52,661 bases of DNA from positions 1 through 52,661 of IMG/VR virus record IMGVR_UViG_3300017605_000425; one strand, written 5' to 3'. The notes beneath the pieces are model-generated. The model was not told the DNA's origin and did no database searches. It was given only the letters and a program-made list of their open reading frames with translations. The translations under genes and the position numbers were made by a program. This document shows, piece after piece, positions 31,703-39,007 of this stretch. Numbering within the stretch: the first letter of the stretch is position 1; each line of letters starts with the position of its first letter. This stretch comes from a virus.

Positions 31703-32554
31703 ATGAGTGACAACGTAAGCATCACTCCAGGTGCGGGGAATGTAGTTGCAGCCGATGAAGTAATTGATGGAACATTAGGCACTGTCAAAGTCCAGTATGT
31801 TAAGATCATGGATGGGACTTTAGATGGTACATCTAAAGCCACTGTCGGAGCTAATGGGCTTCAAGTTTCTGAATTAGCAACTACAAACGGAACTCAAAAA
31901 TCCCAAATTGTTAATTCAAGTGGCACACCTGTTGATGCCAGAGTAATTGGTGGCACTCCAGTTGATACAGATGTTGGTCTTGTTACCAATTCAATTATTT
32001 ATGGGCATACGACGGCAGGTGGAGGCTCTTATGTTGAAGTTAAAGTTACTCCTTCTGGAGCTTTGAATGCAGATGTAAGTGGTTCATCGGTTTCAGTCTC
32101 AAATTTTCCAGCCACACAGCCCATATCAGGAAGTGTCTCAGTTTCAAACTTTCCTGCTGATCAACTAGTCTCAATTGACCGAAGTGGGCGAACCCCTGTC
32201 CTTAAAACAGGCACTTTAGTAACAACGGCTACTACAGCCGACCAAGTTATTTTAACGTATACTGTAACAGCAGGGAAAACTTTATGGCTTGAATACTACG
32301 GATATGATACTCGGCTTACTATTTTATCAGCCACAGCCTCTATTCTTGGTACTGCTAGTTTAGAAATGCCATCTGGAACTAAAGTTTTTACCTCTACAGA
32401 AACAAATCCTACTACGTCACAAACAGGAATGAGGATAGTTACATTCTCAGAGCCAATTCCAGTTACAGCCGGAACAGTTATCCGAGTCGTATGTACTCCT
32501 GCTGCCAACACAAGTATGACTTGGATTGCAAATTTTGGAGGTTACGAGAGCTAA
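31703..32554 (+). CDS. Virion protein with VSNFPA repeats (283 aa)
   Basis: N-terminal beta domain (VVAADEVIDGTLGTVKVQYV-KIMDGT), then SVSVSNFPATQPISG and SVSVSNFPADQ repeats, a shaft-like motif frequent in phage virion proteins. A C-terminal beta sandwich (YTVTAGKTLWLEYYGYD; TVIRVVCTPAANTSMTWI) resembles receptor- or carbohydrate-binding domains. Last large structural gene of the late arm. Confidence 0.65.
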   Translation: MSDNVSITPGAGNVVAADEVIDGTLGTVKVQYVKIMDGTLDGTSKATVGANGLQVSELATTNGTQKSQIVNSSGTPVDARVIGGTPVDTDVGLVTNSIIYGHTTAGGGSYVEVKVTPSGALNADVSGSSVSVSNFPATQPISGSVSVSNFPADQLVSIDRSGRTPVLKTGTLVTTATTADQVILTYTVTAGKTLWLEYYGYDTRLTILSATASILGTASLEMPSGTKVFTSTETNPTTSQTGMRIVTFSEPIPVTAGTVIRVVCTPAANTSMTWIANFGGYES

Positions 32555-32555
32555 A

Positions 32556-32723
32556 ATGCCATTTGAATCAAAAAGTCAGCGCAGATTTATGTATTCTCAA
32601 AAACCCGAACTTGCAAAAGAGTTTGAAAAGGCAACACCTAAGGGAACCAAACTTCCAGAGAAGAAAAAGAAGTCCTCTAGCACATCTGGCCCTTTGCATG
32701 AATACCTTAAAAAACATGCTTAA
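32556..32723 (+). CDS. Small basic conserved phage protein (55 aa)
   Basis: Starts at ATG 32556: MPFESKSQRRFMYSQKPELA then KEFEKATPKGTKLPEKKK. The MPF-x-S-x-x-QRR start and the ATPKG-x-KLPEK segment are hallmarks of a tiny widespread phage protein of unknown role. GGAGG lies about 14 bases upstream. Confidence 0.7.
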   Translation: MPFESKSQRRFMYSQKPELAKEFEKATPKGTKLPEKKKKSSSTSGPLHEYLKKHA

Positions 32724-32756
32724 GTAACTTCAATTTAATAGGTCTGGCGGTCTACT

Positions 32757-32843
32757 GGCAGGTTGAGACTACGAACTCCTCGTCGTATTTTCAGTTTCTC
32801 TGTGGGGGAAACAAAAACCGCTTTAAAACAAATACCTCCTGCC
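32757..32843 (+). other. Structured intergenic element
   Basis: The 154-base gap holds a long-range stem GGCAGG/CCTGCC (32757-32762, 32838-32843). It encloses two hairpins, TACGA/TCGTA (32770-32787) and GTTTC/GAAAC (32794-32812), giving a three-way junction before the holin-like gene. No reading frame. Possible regulatory leader. Confidence 0.4.
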
Positions 32844-32877
32844 GAATTTTACAAGTCACAAAACTAAAGGAACTCTA

Positions 32878-33057
32878 ATGTCAAAACCAAAAGATGTACA
32901 AGATATAATTCTTGATGAACTTCGTCTAGTTCAAGCCGATGTTAAAACTATTAAAACTAGTGTTGATCAGCTTGAAGTGAAGGCTGGTATTTGGGGTACT
33001 TTATCTGGAGCATTGGCGGCTGTAGCAATTATGCTTGGCTTTCCAAAGTCACACTAG
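32878..33057 (+). CDS. Holin-like membrane protein (59 aa)
   Basis: AAGGA seven bases before ATG 32878. Translation begins with a charged coiled coil (VQDIILDELRLVQADVKTIK then TSVDQLEVKAG) and ends with one hydrophobic segment (IWGTLSGALAAVAIMLGF). This topology matches XhlA/haemolysin-type holin-associated proteins. It is near the end of the late arm, a usual place for lysis genes. Holin role is inferred. Confidence 0.6.
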   Translation: MSKPKDVQDIILDELRLVQADVKTIKTSVDQLEVKAGIWGTLSGALAAVAIMLGFPKSH

Positions 33058-33071
33058 GGTATGAGTATTTT

Positions 33072-33305
33072 ATGTTCCCCAAAAAAATACAATATTGCCC
33101 CGTCTGCCCGAAGTCAGAAGGTCAACTAGGATACTACACTCCTGGAATGGCTCGTAGTTTTGTTTGTAAAGATTGTCAATTTGTGTACTCATGGGATAGG
33201 GAAGGAAAGATGCTTCCTCCTGTTAAGTACGTTCCTCCCAAAAGAGGAAAGAAATGCGGATGTCCAAGTTGTAGAGTACGAGATGGTCTTATAGACGTAG
33301 ATTAA
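33072..33305 (+). CDS. Double zinc-ribbon protein (77 aa)
   Basis: Starts at ATG 33072 (MFPKKIQYCPVCPKSEG). Cys pairs CPVC...CKDC form one ribbon; CGCPSC near the C-terminus adds a second site, after a basic Pro/Lys linker. Last gene of the late arm, ending about 45 bases before the terminator. Function unknown; nucleic-acid binding plausible. Confidence 0.6.
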   Translation: MFPKKIQYCPVCPKSEGQLGYYTPGMARSFVCKDCQFVYSWDREGKMLPPVKYVPPKRGKKCGCPSCRVRDGLIDVD

Positions 33306-33350
33306 ATTTTATTTGTTATTAACAAATAATCAACATAATATTTAAAAGAG

Positions 33351-33390
33351 AAAGCCTCAAGTCGAATTAAATCGGCCTGAGGCTTTTTTA
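33351..33390. terminator. Bidirectional intrinsic terminator
   Basis: AAAGCCTCA (33351-33359) pairs with TGAGGCTTT (33378-33386), with a second inner stem (GTCGA region at 33361-33365). It is followed by TTTTTTATTTT on the plus strand. On the minus strand the same stem is followed by a pyrimidine run. It lies where the rightward and leftward arms converge. Confidence 0.85.
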
Positions 33391-33472
33391 TTTTAGGCCC
33401 AACCCTAACCAAGTGGCCCATAAACTCTTTGAGACGGTGACTGGAGCGTAGGAGGTGAAGCAAATTAGTTAT

Positions 33473-33676
33473 TTAGTTTATCCATTTAATCCCATCTTGA
33501 TAAAGCTTATCAAGGTCTATATCAATACCATAGTTTGTTTGAAGATATACTTGAAATACTCGATTACAAACTTGGGCTTTATATAATTCATAACGTAATT
33601 GAAAGATAAATAAGACTTGAAAAGTTACAAGTCCAAGAAGGATTAATTGTTTGACTAATAGATATGTTCGAGTCAT
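33473..33676 (-). CDS. Membrane-anchored small protein (67 aa)
   Basis: N-terminal membrane helix (LLVKQLILLGLVTFQVLFIF), then a soluble tail of about 40 residues (VFQVYLQTNYGIDIDLDKLY). Last gene of the leftward arm. Topology resembles small lysis or inner-membrane accessory proteins; not assigned. Confidence 0.55.
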   Translation of the reverse strand: MTRTYLLVKQLILLGLVTFQVLFIFQLRYELYKAQVCNRVFQVYLQTNYGIDIDLDKLYQDGIKWIN

Positions 33677-33677
33677 C

Positions 33678-34112
33678 TTAATCCCAAAGATTTTGGTAGT
33701 ACTGGCTAAATAGTCTAAGTCCTTCGTGCATTTGTCTTTGTAAAGTGTCTAGTTCTGTGGCCCCATCAAATTCAAAAGCACTGATCTTAGCAGCGGCCTC
33801 AAATCCTTGAGCCATACTCTCCAATATCTCATGCCAATGAGCATGAGCCAAAGTAGAGTGTATGGGGTCCATATTCATCCAATCTTCGTTGGGATATAGT
33901 GTAAGATAGACATCAACAGGATACCCAGAACCGGATTTAAGGCTACGAATGGCTTGTGGGAGCCAGGAATTTAGATAGTCATCCAGACTCCAACTATCAT
34001 TGTCTCCATAGCCTCTCCAAGCTCTTTGGAAGAACCATTTAAGTTGGTAGTAGGCCCTTTCCATCCCTTTCCAAGGATGTAGGAGTAAATACTTGTTATT
34101 ATATCCAAACAT
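33678..34112 (-). CDS. Conserved phage protein (144 aa; YNSWL / HWHEIL type)
   Basis: Trp/His-rich: ERAYYQLKWFFQRAWRGY, DDYLNSWLPQAIRSLKSG, AHAHWHEILESMAQGFEAA. I recall similar proteins in unrelated phages, without known role. Starts immediately after the stop of a 23-codon membrane peptide (TAAATG). Confidence 0.6.
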   Translation of the reverse strand: MFGYNNKYLLLHPWKGMERAYYQLKWFFQRAWRGYGDNDSWSLDDYLNSWLPQAIRSLKSGSGYPVDVYLTLYPNEDWMNMDPIHSTLAHAHWHEILESMAQGFEAAAKISAFEFDGATELDTLQRQMHEGLRLFSQYYQNLWD

Positions 34113-34184
34113 TTAATACCCTATTACCCGAAATAATAGTGAAATACTCAACCCTACAGCCATACCCAACAAAAAATTGTCCAT
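34113..34184 (-). CDS. Membrane peptide (23 aa)
   Basis: AAGGAG six bases before ATG 34184. Translation MDNFLLGMAVGLSISLLFRV then IGY is a single membrane helix. Stop abuts the next start. The strong ribosome site supports it despite its size. Confidence 0.45.
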   Translation of the reverse strand: MDNFLLGMAVGLSISLLFRVIGY

Positions 34185-34259
34185 TTAATTCTCCTTAGAA
34201 GAAAGTTTAAAAGAAGCTGGCATAAACCCAAAGAATAAAACGTCTCCAAATTTTATAAA

Positions 34260-34355
34260 TCATCGGAGTAATTGATATAGAATTAAAATAGGGACGGCTA
34301 CAATAATCAAAACCAGTACTCCACAAACTAAGGCTCCAAGAATATCAATTACCAT
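34260..34355 (-). CDS. Membrane peptide (31 aa)
   Basis: Translation MVIDILGALVCGVLVLIIVA then VPILILYQLLR is one or two hydrophobic helices. Overlaps the preceding gene by seven bases. Weak ribosome site. An 18-codon frame follows by ATGA overlap (stop near 34207), too short to call. Confidence 0.4.
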   Translation of the reverse strand: MVIDILGALVCGVLVLIIVAVPILILYQLLR

Positions 34356-34555
34356 TGTGTCCCATCAAAGTCTATATGGGGTATAAATGGGTCCCCATTC
34401 TTCCAGCTTTGTCTATCTAATTTCCAAGCAAATTCTTGCATCTTGTAATTTTCTTCCAAAATATGGGCACGTCGGCTATAAATAAATGTAGCCAAACCTA
34501 AAAGAAAATTCAGTCCAAGTGAAACCATAAGTATAATACGTAAGTTAGTGCTCAT
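34349..34555 (-). CDS. Membrane-anchored protein (68 aa)
   Basis: AAGGAG precedes ATG 34555. N-terminal membrane helix (IILMVSLGLNFLLGLATFIY), then a charged soluble tail. Could be a spanin-like or inner-membrane protein; no motif supports a specific role. Confidence 0.55.
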   Translation of the reverse strand: MSTNLRIILMVSLGLNFLLGLATFIYSRRAHILEENYKMQEFAWKLDRQSWKNGDPFIPHIDFDGTQW

Positions 34556-34625
34556 TGTTTCTCCTTAAGTAAATCCAAAATAGACTTTGAAAACTGCTGT
34601 GGATGAATAATACAGTCATTGTCAT
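34545..34625 (-). CDS. Possible 26-residue peptide
   Basis: ATG at 34625 overlaps the previous stop (ATGA), and the frame covers the otherwise empty 66-base gap. No ribosome site and no recognisable sequence. Low confidence. Confidence 0.25.
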   Translation of the reverse strand: MTMTVLFIHSSFQSLFWIYLRRNNEH

Positions 34626-34816
34626 GGCTTTAATTTTAAGCAATTTTTACAGGTTACCTTTTTCCAGTGATACGTTTCTATCTCCTTAAAATCATTTGGT
34701 GCACATAAAGGGCCTTTCCATCCAGTCCCCATTTTATGGGATTTAGCTTTGTACGATTTTGATACCCCTGGCTCTGATGGACTTGTACCATATTGATCTC
34801 TACAATCTTGACACAT
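34622..34816 (-). CDS. Zinc-ribbon mini-protein (64 aa)
   Basis: AGGAGG six bases before ATG 34816. CQDCRDQYG at the N-terminus and VTCKNCLKLKP at the C-terminus form a likely four-Cys zinc ribbon, with a central SHKMGTGWKGPLC loop. Function unknown. Confidence 0.6.
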   Translation of the reverse strand: MCQDCRDQYGTSPSEPGVSKSYKAKSHKMGTGWKGPLCAPNDFKEIETYHWKKVTCKNCLKLKP

Positions 34817-34817
34817 T

Positions 34818-35111
34818 TTAAACCTCCTTTTTGTCCTTACCAAGCACTTCTGATTCGAGAAGAGAGTAAATTTTGTCTATAACAATTGCTACACCAGAAG
34901 CCATAAAAGCATTAGAGTCAAAATAAGGTCTTGCTTCATTTAATTCTGTGCAATAATTATCAGCGACTTTTATATCCTCTCTCCGCGTTTTCTCTTGGAC
35001 TTTGAGAAGGGCTGAATAAACATGGTCAACAAGGTCAGGTTCGTGGCGATCCCCTGGAGTTTTGATTATTAAATCCATGGTTATTTCTGCCAATTTCCTC
35101 AAATCTATCAT
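34818..35111 (-). CDS. Hypothetical helical protein (97 aa)
   Basis: Starts at ATG 35111 (MIDLRKLAEITMDLIIKTPG), with GGGGAGG upstream and an ATGA overlap with the previous gene. Not recognised; helical, acidic. Confidence 0.55.
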   Translation of the reverse strand: MIDLRKLAEITMDLIIKTPGDRHEPDLVDHVYSALLKVQEKTRREDIKVADNYCTELNEARPYFDSNAFMASGVAIVIDKIYSLLESEVLGKDKKEV

Positions 35112-35326
35112 TTTTGGCCTCCCCAATCCATGGGTTCTGACGTTTCAGTTGTTTCTTCGATCATATTTCCTCCAGAAACTTGAGGAATTGTGCGTTTAGT
35201 CGTCTTTGTACGTTTTTGTTTCTTGGCATCATCCTTGGCCTTATCATAATAAAACTCGGCTATAAGGATTCCAACAATAAGCCACTCAGCAACCCACATT
35301 GTCCATTCTCTTAGTTCAGTCAACAT
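35108..35326 (-). CDS. Membrane-anchored protein with charged tail (72 aa)
   Basis: N-terminal membrane helix (MWVAEWLIVGILIAEFYY), then Lys/Thr-rich tail ending in an acidic segment. It lies two genes downstream of the endolysin, a position typical of inner-membrane spanin subunits, but the tail is short and not a clear coiled coil. Unassigned. Confidence 0.5.
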   Translation of the reverse strand: MLTELREWTMWVAEWLIVGILIAEFYYDKAKDDAKKQKRTKTTKRTIPQVSGGNMIEETTETSEPMDWGGQK

Positions 35327-35585
35327 AAGTTTTTGACTTTTTCCAGCCCTTTTTGATATGATAAGTAGAATTACTTGTTTTCATCACTATCAAGGACTTT
35401 CTCGGAATAACCTCTGTAACTAATGAAGTGTGCCAAGCTCCCCAACCTAAATGATCAAAGAAGATAGTGACATTTTGCCCAGGTTCAGGAAAGGTAGCAA
35501 CCGCACCATTCACAAATCGAGAATCAATTCGATTGTACTCATAATAAGTTGATCTTTTGACTCGTTTAATTTGAATTTTAACCAT
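35316..35585 (-). CDS. Hypothetical beta-rich protein (89 aa)
   Basis: ATG at 35585 overlaps the endolysin stop by eight bases (MVKIQIKRVKRSTYYEYN). Beta-rich with FPEPGQNVTIFFDHLGWGAW. Not recognised. Confidence 0.5.
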   Translation of the reverse strand: MVKIQIKRVKRSTYYEYNRIDSRFVNGAVATFPEPGQNVTIFFDHLGWGAWHTSLVTEVIPRKSLIVMKTSNSTYHIKKGWKKSKTYVD

Positions 35586-36018
35586 TATAGTTTTTGTAGT
35601 CTGGAATTTCAATATGGGGCCAATCTTTTATCGACTTCCAGGCTCCTCCTGACTCCAACCCGACTCCTTTAGCAATTTCCAACAGGCAATGATAGCTGCC
35701 TTCCTCCCATATAGGCTTTCCAGTCTGATTATCGAAAACCGTAACATCCACAGCCCTAGCTGGCATATAGTTATGTGCAGAAAAAACTTTATGCCCATCC
35801 ACATTAGTGACCACCTGCTCTGGATGCTGGACAACCCACTTCCCTTGAGTATCCATTGTTCGTCCTTTTTTAAAGAGTTCAAATTGTTCTTCAACCGAGC
35901 GATACACGCAGCTAAGGCTAAGATATTTTCCTGGGTTACGACTGATATACTCATTAGTTATAAGCTCCCAGACATCTCGAATAGGTTTAGCAGCATCTTC
36001 AATCCTTGGAACCATCAT
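35578..36018 (-). CDS. M15-family peptidase, probable endolysin
   Basis: 146 residues. SAHNYMPARAVDV (80-92) and WPHIE (133-137) give the H-D-H zinc set (H82, D91, H135) of VanY/T5-type L-Ala-D-Glu or D-Ala-D-Ala peptidases. It also has the conserved VYRSVEEQFELFKKGRT region upstream. It would cut peptide cross-links or stem peptides of peptidoglycan at lysis. No signal peptide, so it would need a holin. AGAGG precedes the ATG pair at 36018. Confidence 0.82.
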   Translation of the reverse strand: MMVPRIEDAAKPIRDVWELITNEYISRNPGKYLSLSCVYRSVEEQFELFKKGRTMDTQGKWVVQHPEQVVTNVDGHKVFSAHNYMPARAVDVTVFDNQTGKPIWEEGSYHCLLEIAKGVGLESGGAWKSIKDWPHIEIPDYKNYNG

Positions 36019-36280
36019 TATCCTCTTTAGATAGTATATCAGTAGTTCCGTCTTCTTTCAAGTACATAATCTTCCCAAAATTCTTCACAGAGTCCCGAAT
36101 TATCTCCTCTTTTGTTCGATTTGTCTCCATTACTGAGTCTACATACCCCATTTTAGCCATTTCAGCCAGGATTATGACTCTTTCTTCCTCAGTTATGGGT
36201 CTTCCATACCAAGACTCTAATTCTCGGACCATCTCAAAGAACACAATGGCAGCCTCACTATTCATTGTAAAGAGATACAT
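35999..36280 (-). CDS. Hypothetical protein (93 aa)
   Basis: Start at ATG 36280 (MYLFTMNSEAAIVFFEMVRE), two bases after the previous stop; a start five codons later is also possible. The earlier TTG lies inside the neighbour. Helical; has a WYGRPITEEERVIILAEMAK segment. Not recognised. Confidence 0.5.
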   Translation of the reverse strand: MYLFTMNSEAAIVFFEMVRELESWYGRPITEEERVIILAEMAKMGYVDSVMETNRTKEEIIRDSVKNFGKIMYLKEDGTTDILSKEDNDGSKD

Positions 36281-36282
36281 GA

Positions 36283-36459
36283 CTAAAGAACGCAATCCTC
36301 ATGTTCAATGACAACGATCTCACAATCACTCTTATTACATACCCAAACACTTTGATGAACACTTGAATGGATGGCAGAATACTCAAGTTGACATTTATGG
36401 GGTCTTTCTTTAGTTTTTGTTTTACGTCTTTTATTTTTTAATTGTTTTGGCTTTTTCAC
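36283..36459 (-). CDS. Basic Cys/His protein (58 aa), GTG start
   Basis: GTG at 36459 overlaps the stop of the zincin gene (GTGA) and has GGAAGG eight bases ahead. N-terminal 20 residues are almost all Lys/Arg. Then come HKCQLEYSAIHSSVH, WVCNKSDCEIVVIEHEDC, a likely zinc-binding nucleic-acid protein. Not recognised. Confidence 0.5.
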   Translation of the reverse strand: MKKPKQLKNKRRKTKTKERPHKCQLEYSAIHSSVHQSVWVCNKSDCEIVVIEHEDCVL

Positions 36460-36764
36460 TTTCTTACCTTCCTTTCAAGAATTAGTCCTGTACGACTTAG
36501 AATTCGGGGTATGGCTTCTTCCAACACCTCATGTTGTTCTTTTTCAGATAGCTTCTTTGAGGATATGGAGCCTATAATAAAGAACCAAAGATGAAGGAGT
36601 TCATGAAGGATGGTTTCAGAGAAGATATAGCCATCTTCCATAGCACTTTCTGATAAATAGATACTAAATTTACCTCGATTAGCCCTAGTAATCCCATAGC
36701 ACTCTTGCCTACCATAATGGATTCTCTTCCGACTCTTTATAGTACCTGAAAGGTTAATCTTCAT
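36456..36764 (-). CDS. Zincin metalloprotease-like protein (102 aa)
   Basis: Contains HELLHLW (residues 54-60), the HExxH zinc site, in a helix after ESAMEDGYIFSETIL, with a following acidic helix (EKEQHEVLEEAIPRIL). Resembles minimal SprT- or M48-like phage zincins. Coupled by ATGA to the secreted serine protease. Substrate unknown. Confidence 0.65.
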   Translation of the reverse strand: MKINLSGTIKSRKRIHYGRQECYGITRANRGKFSIYLSESAMEDGYIFSETILHELLHLWFFIIGSISSKKLSEKEQHEVLEEAIPRILSRTGLILERKVRK

Positions 36765-37504
36765 TTTTGTATAGTAGGACGTAGATTTGGTGATAAAGTA
36801 TGAAAAATAGGAGACATATCATACTCAGATAAAGCTTTTCTATTTTTTCTTAAAAAGAACCGAATTGAGTCCGGCCCTTGAGCTTGGGAAAGATGTGTCA
36901 GACTTGGCCCGACAACAGCTATTGAAATTGCACATCCAACCATTTCACCATTTTTATTGAAGACAACTCCGCCTGAATTACCAGGAAGAACGCTTTCATC
37001 CATAAAAATTAAGTCCCCAGAAAGACGAGCTACTTTCCCCCAAGATTGGGTTCCAGTTAAAGCCAAAGGCGACCCAAATGTAGAGATTTCTTCTCCTTGA
37101 CTAACTGAGGAGGCCATAACAAAATAAGGTGTACCAAGTCGATCAATATGAATTAGGGCCAAATCCTGCAATTCAGAAGAACTAATAATCGTGCCTTTAT
37201 AGGATTGATTATCTGATGTTAAAACTGTTACTGTGGCAGCTTCTTCAATACAATGTTTTGCTGTTATTAAATCCCCAACCCCGTCAATAAATCCAGCAGA
37301 GCAGACAAAATTCGATGCCGTTACTATAGGTTGGGAAGAAGTCTCGATATTTAAGTATTCCATAGGAGTTGTTTCTTCAGCTTCAACTTTAGTAATTCTT
37401 AATTCTGCAACTTTTGAACTAACATCTGCATAAGTTAAAGGAACCATTCCAAATAATAGAACAAATAATAATTTTTTAACTGATTTCTTCACTAAATTCT
37501 TCAC
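36761..37504 (-). CDS. Exported trypsin-like (S1) serine protease
   Basis: GTG at 37504 is chosen because AAGGAG lies six bases upstream; it gives a classic signal peptide (MKNLVKKSVKKLLFVLLFGM then VPLTYA). The mature domain has the S1 triad: TAKHC (H84), LQDLALIHID (D114), LPGNSGG (S177). Cys68 and Cys85 are placed to form the disulfide beside the catalytic His. The order matches HtrA/trypsin proteases without a PDZ domain. It would act in the periplasm or outside. Secreted serine proteases are rare in phages; it may process envelope or virion proteins. Confidence 0.85.
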   Translation of the reverse strand: MKNLVKKSVKKLLFVLLFGMVPLTYADVSSKVAELRITKVEAEETTPMEYLNIETSSQPIVTASNFVCSAGFIDGVGDLITAKHCIEEAATVTVLTSDNQSYKGTIISSSELQDLALIHIDRLGTPYFVMASSVSQGEEISTFGSPLALTGTQSWGKVARLSGDLIFMDESVLPGNSGGVVFNKNGEMVGCAISIAVVGPSLTHLSQAQGPDSIRFFLRKNRKALSEYDMSPIFHTLSPNLRPTIQK

Positions 37505-37514
37505 TCTATTCTCC

Positions 37515-37643
37515 TTATTTACTTTCGTCATTAAACATATCTAAAATTTTATCCACAGTCTCAACAATCAAAGAACTACAAACTAATAATACTAAACAAA
37601 CAAAACCACAGGCCACAGCTAACCCAAAGAGTCCATCCAGCAT
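37515..37643 (-). CDS. Membrane peptide (42 aa)
   Basis: ATG 37643 overlaps the previous stop (TAATG) with AGGT eight bases ahead. A single hydrophobic segment (LFGLAVACGFVCLVLLVCSS) and an acidic tail. Overlaps nothing downstream; the protease start follows within 11 bases. Function unknown. Confidence 0.5.
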   Translation of the reverse strand: MLDGLFGLAVACGFVCLVLLVCSSLIVETVDKILDMFNDESK

Positions 37644-38362
37644 TAGATCTTACCTGAAACATCGACTAAGACTTCTTTGGTTTGGGTATTAAGCTGAAGA
37701 ATGGCAAAACCCTTACGTTGAGGGGCATAATAAGCCTCATCCGCATATGATGGGAAGTCTAATAAACTGCCTGTATTGACAAGAGTCACATCATGCCGTA
37801 CTCTTTTACCTTGCTTATTAATATCCCAATATCCACGATTGGTTGTTGCTAACTCATGGGTATGAGAACAAGCACAAATATCGGCTGAAGGAAATTGACG
37901 CATAAGTGTAATAGCATTACCGAAGGTATTTGATCCCACTCCTGTTCCGTGCTTATAAGCAACTCCGTAATTAATTTTACCTGCTTTTACAACTGTAAAT
38001 CCTTGATTGGGATTATACAGCTTTTTAAGTCCTAAATTTTTAGCCAATTCATAGTCCATATCAATACCAGCTTCATGACGAGTACGATTTGAATGATTTC
38101 CTTGAACTAAGCCAAGGATCTTCTTTCTGATAGGGTAGAACAATTCTTCTCCATAATCCAACTGCTCTTGGGGAGTAAGAACTTGATCAAACATCATATG
38201 GCCTTTCTTTGGAATTACATTCTCGAAGTTATCAGATAGAAGAAGAGCAGCAGCATCATTCTCCTTAACAAAATCAACATATCGTTGAGCCATCTTGAGG
38301 TCTGCATTTCTATGTCCAATATGGACACACCCAAAAATAACTAAGGATTTATAGTTTTTCAT
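37643..38362 (-). CDS. Metallophosphoesterase-like protein
   Basis: Start at ATG 38362 (MKNYKSLVIFGCVHIG), with GGAG seven bases upstream, rather than the earlier ATG at 38383. Calcineurin-like motifs: GCVHIG (11-16), SDNFEN (near 43-48), GNHSNR (near 87-92) and CSHTHEL. In the first motif the usual metal-binding Asp of D-x-H is Cys, which could alter metal use. Related phage proteins are phosphodiesterases or phosphatases. Its proximity to RNA ligase and kinase-phosphatase suggests a role in RNA-end processing, by inference. Confidence 0.75.
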   Translation of the reverse strand: MKNYKSLVIFGCVHIGHRNADLKMAQRYVDFVKENDAAALLLSDNFENVIPKKGHMMFDQVLTPQEQLDYGEELFYPIRKKILGLVQGNHSNRTRHEAGIDMDYELAKNLGLKKLYNPNQGFTVVKAGKINYGVAYKHGTGVGSNTFGNAITLMRQFPSADICACSHTHELATTNRGYWDINKQGKRVRHDVTLVNTGSLLDFPSYADEAYYAPQRKGFAILQLNTQTKEVLVDVSGKI

Positions 38363-38615
38363 TATTTTTCTCCAAAAGAGCACTCACAACTTGCTCGGCA
38401 ATTTTAATTGAAAGTGCATTAATAATCACCTTCGGATCAACTTCGGCTAAAATTTCTTGTTGGTGCTGCTCAACATACTCTTTTGCCATAAAGTCAGCAA
38501 CAGAATTAACTATTTTAGAAATGACTTCAACCTTATTCACTCCACAAAGAAGATCGTCTGTAATACGGAGGATGAAATCTGTGGATGCTGTCTCGCGACT
38601 AACTGAGATTGCCAT
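38349..38615 (-). CDS. Hypothetical helical protein (88 aa)
   Basis: GAAGGAG precedes ATG 38615. Fully helical (LLCGVNKVEVISKIVNSVAD; FMAKEYVEQHQQEILAEV). Not recognised. Overlaps the phosphoesterase start by 14 bases. Confidence 0.6.
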   Translation of the reverse strand: MAISVSRETASTDFILRITDDLLCGVNKVEVISKIVNSVADFMAKEYVEQHQQEILAEVDPKVIINALSIKIAEQVVSALLEKNNEKL

Positions 38616-38653
38616 TTGTAACTCCTTCTAATTGAAACATTGATTCTGCGAGT

Positions 38654-39007
38654 TTAGTTTTTCTTATGTGGACATTTTCCATAAAACCCCTTTGCCATAT
38701 TACAATTATGGCATAGCACTTGAAAACCTTTTGGATATTTATGCTGCTTAAGCCAGCTAAGCAAATAATTTGTTTTTAGTCTCCTACGTTGTTTTGCGCC
38801 ATTACCATTTATGTGGTCTAAGCACATAAATTCATAGGTCTTTTCTTTACAACAGTTACACTGTAATTTTCCCTTGCTATAGTGTAATAAAACTTCAAGT
38901 CTCTGAGATTTCCAGTAACTACGCTTACCTTCTAAAACTGCTTTTCTATTTACTCGTTGATAGCGTTTTAGATACTCTAATCGTTTCCAACGAAATCTAT
39001 ATGGCAT
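38654..39007 (-). CDS. HNH endonuclease
   Basis: 117 residues. CNCC and CHNC flank MCLDHINGNGAKQRRRL, the HNH core with a structural zinc site, and the protein is very basic. It resembles free-standing phage homing-type HNH enzymes. It overlaps the RNA ligase stop by 11 bases. Confidence 0.8.
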   Translation of the reverse strand: MPYRFRWKRLEYLKRYQRVNRKAVLEGKRSYWKSQRLEVLLHYSKGKLQCNCCKEKTYEFMCLDHINGNGAKQRRRLKTNYLLSWLKQHKYPKGFQVLCHNCNMAKGFYGKCPHKKN

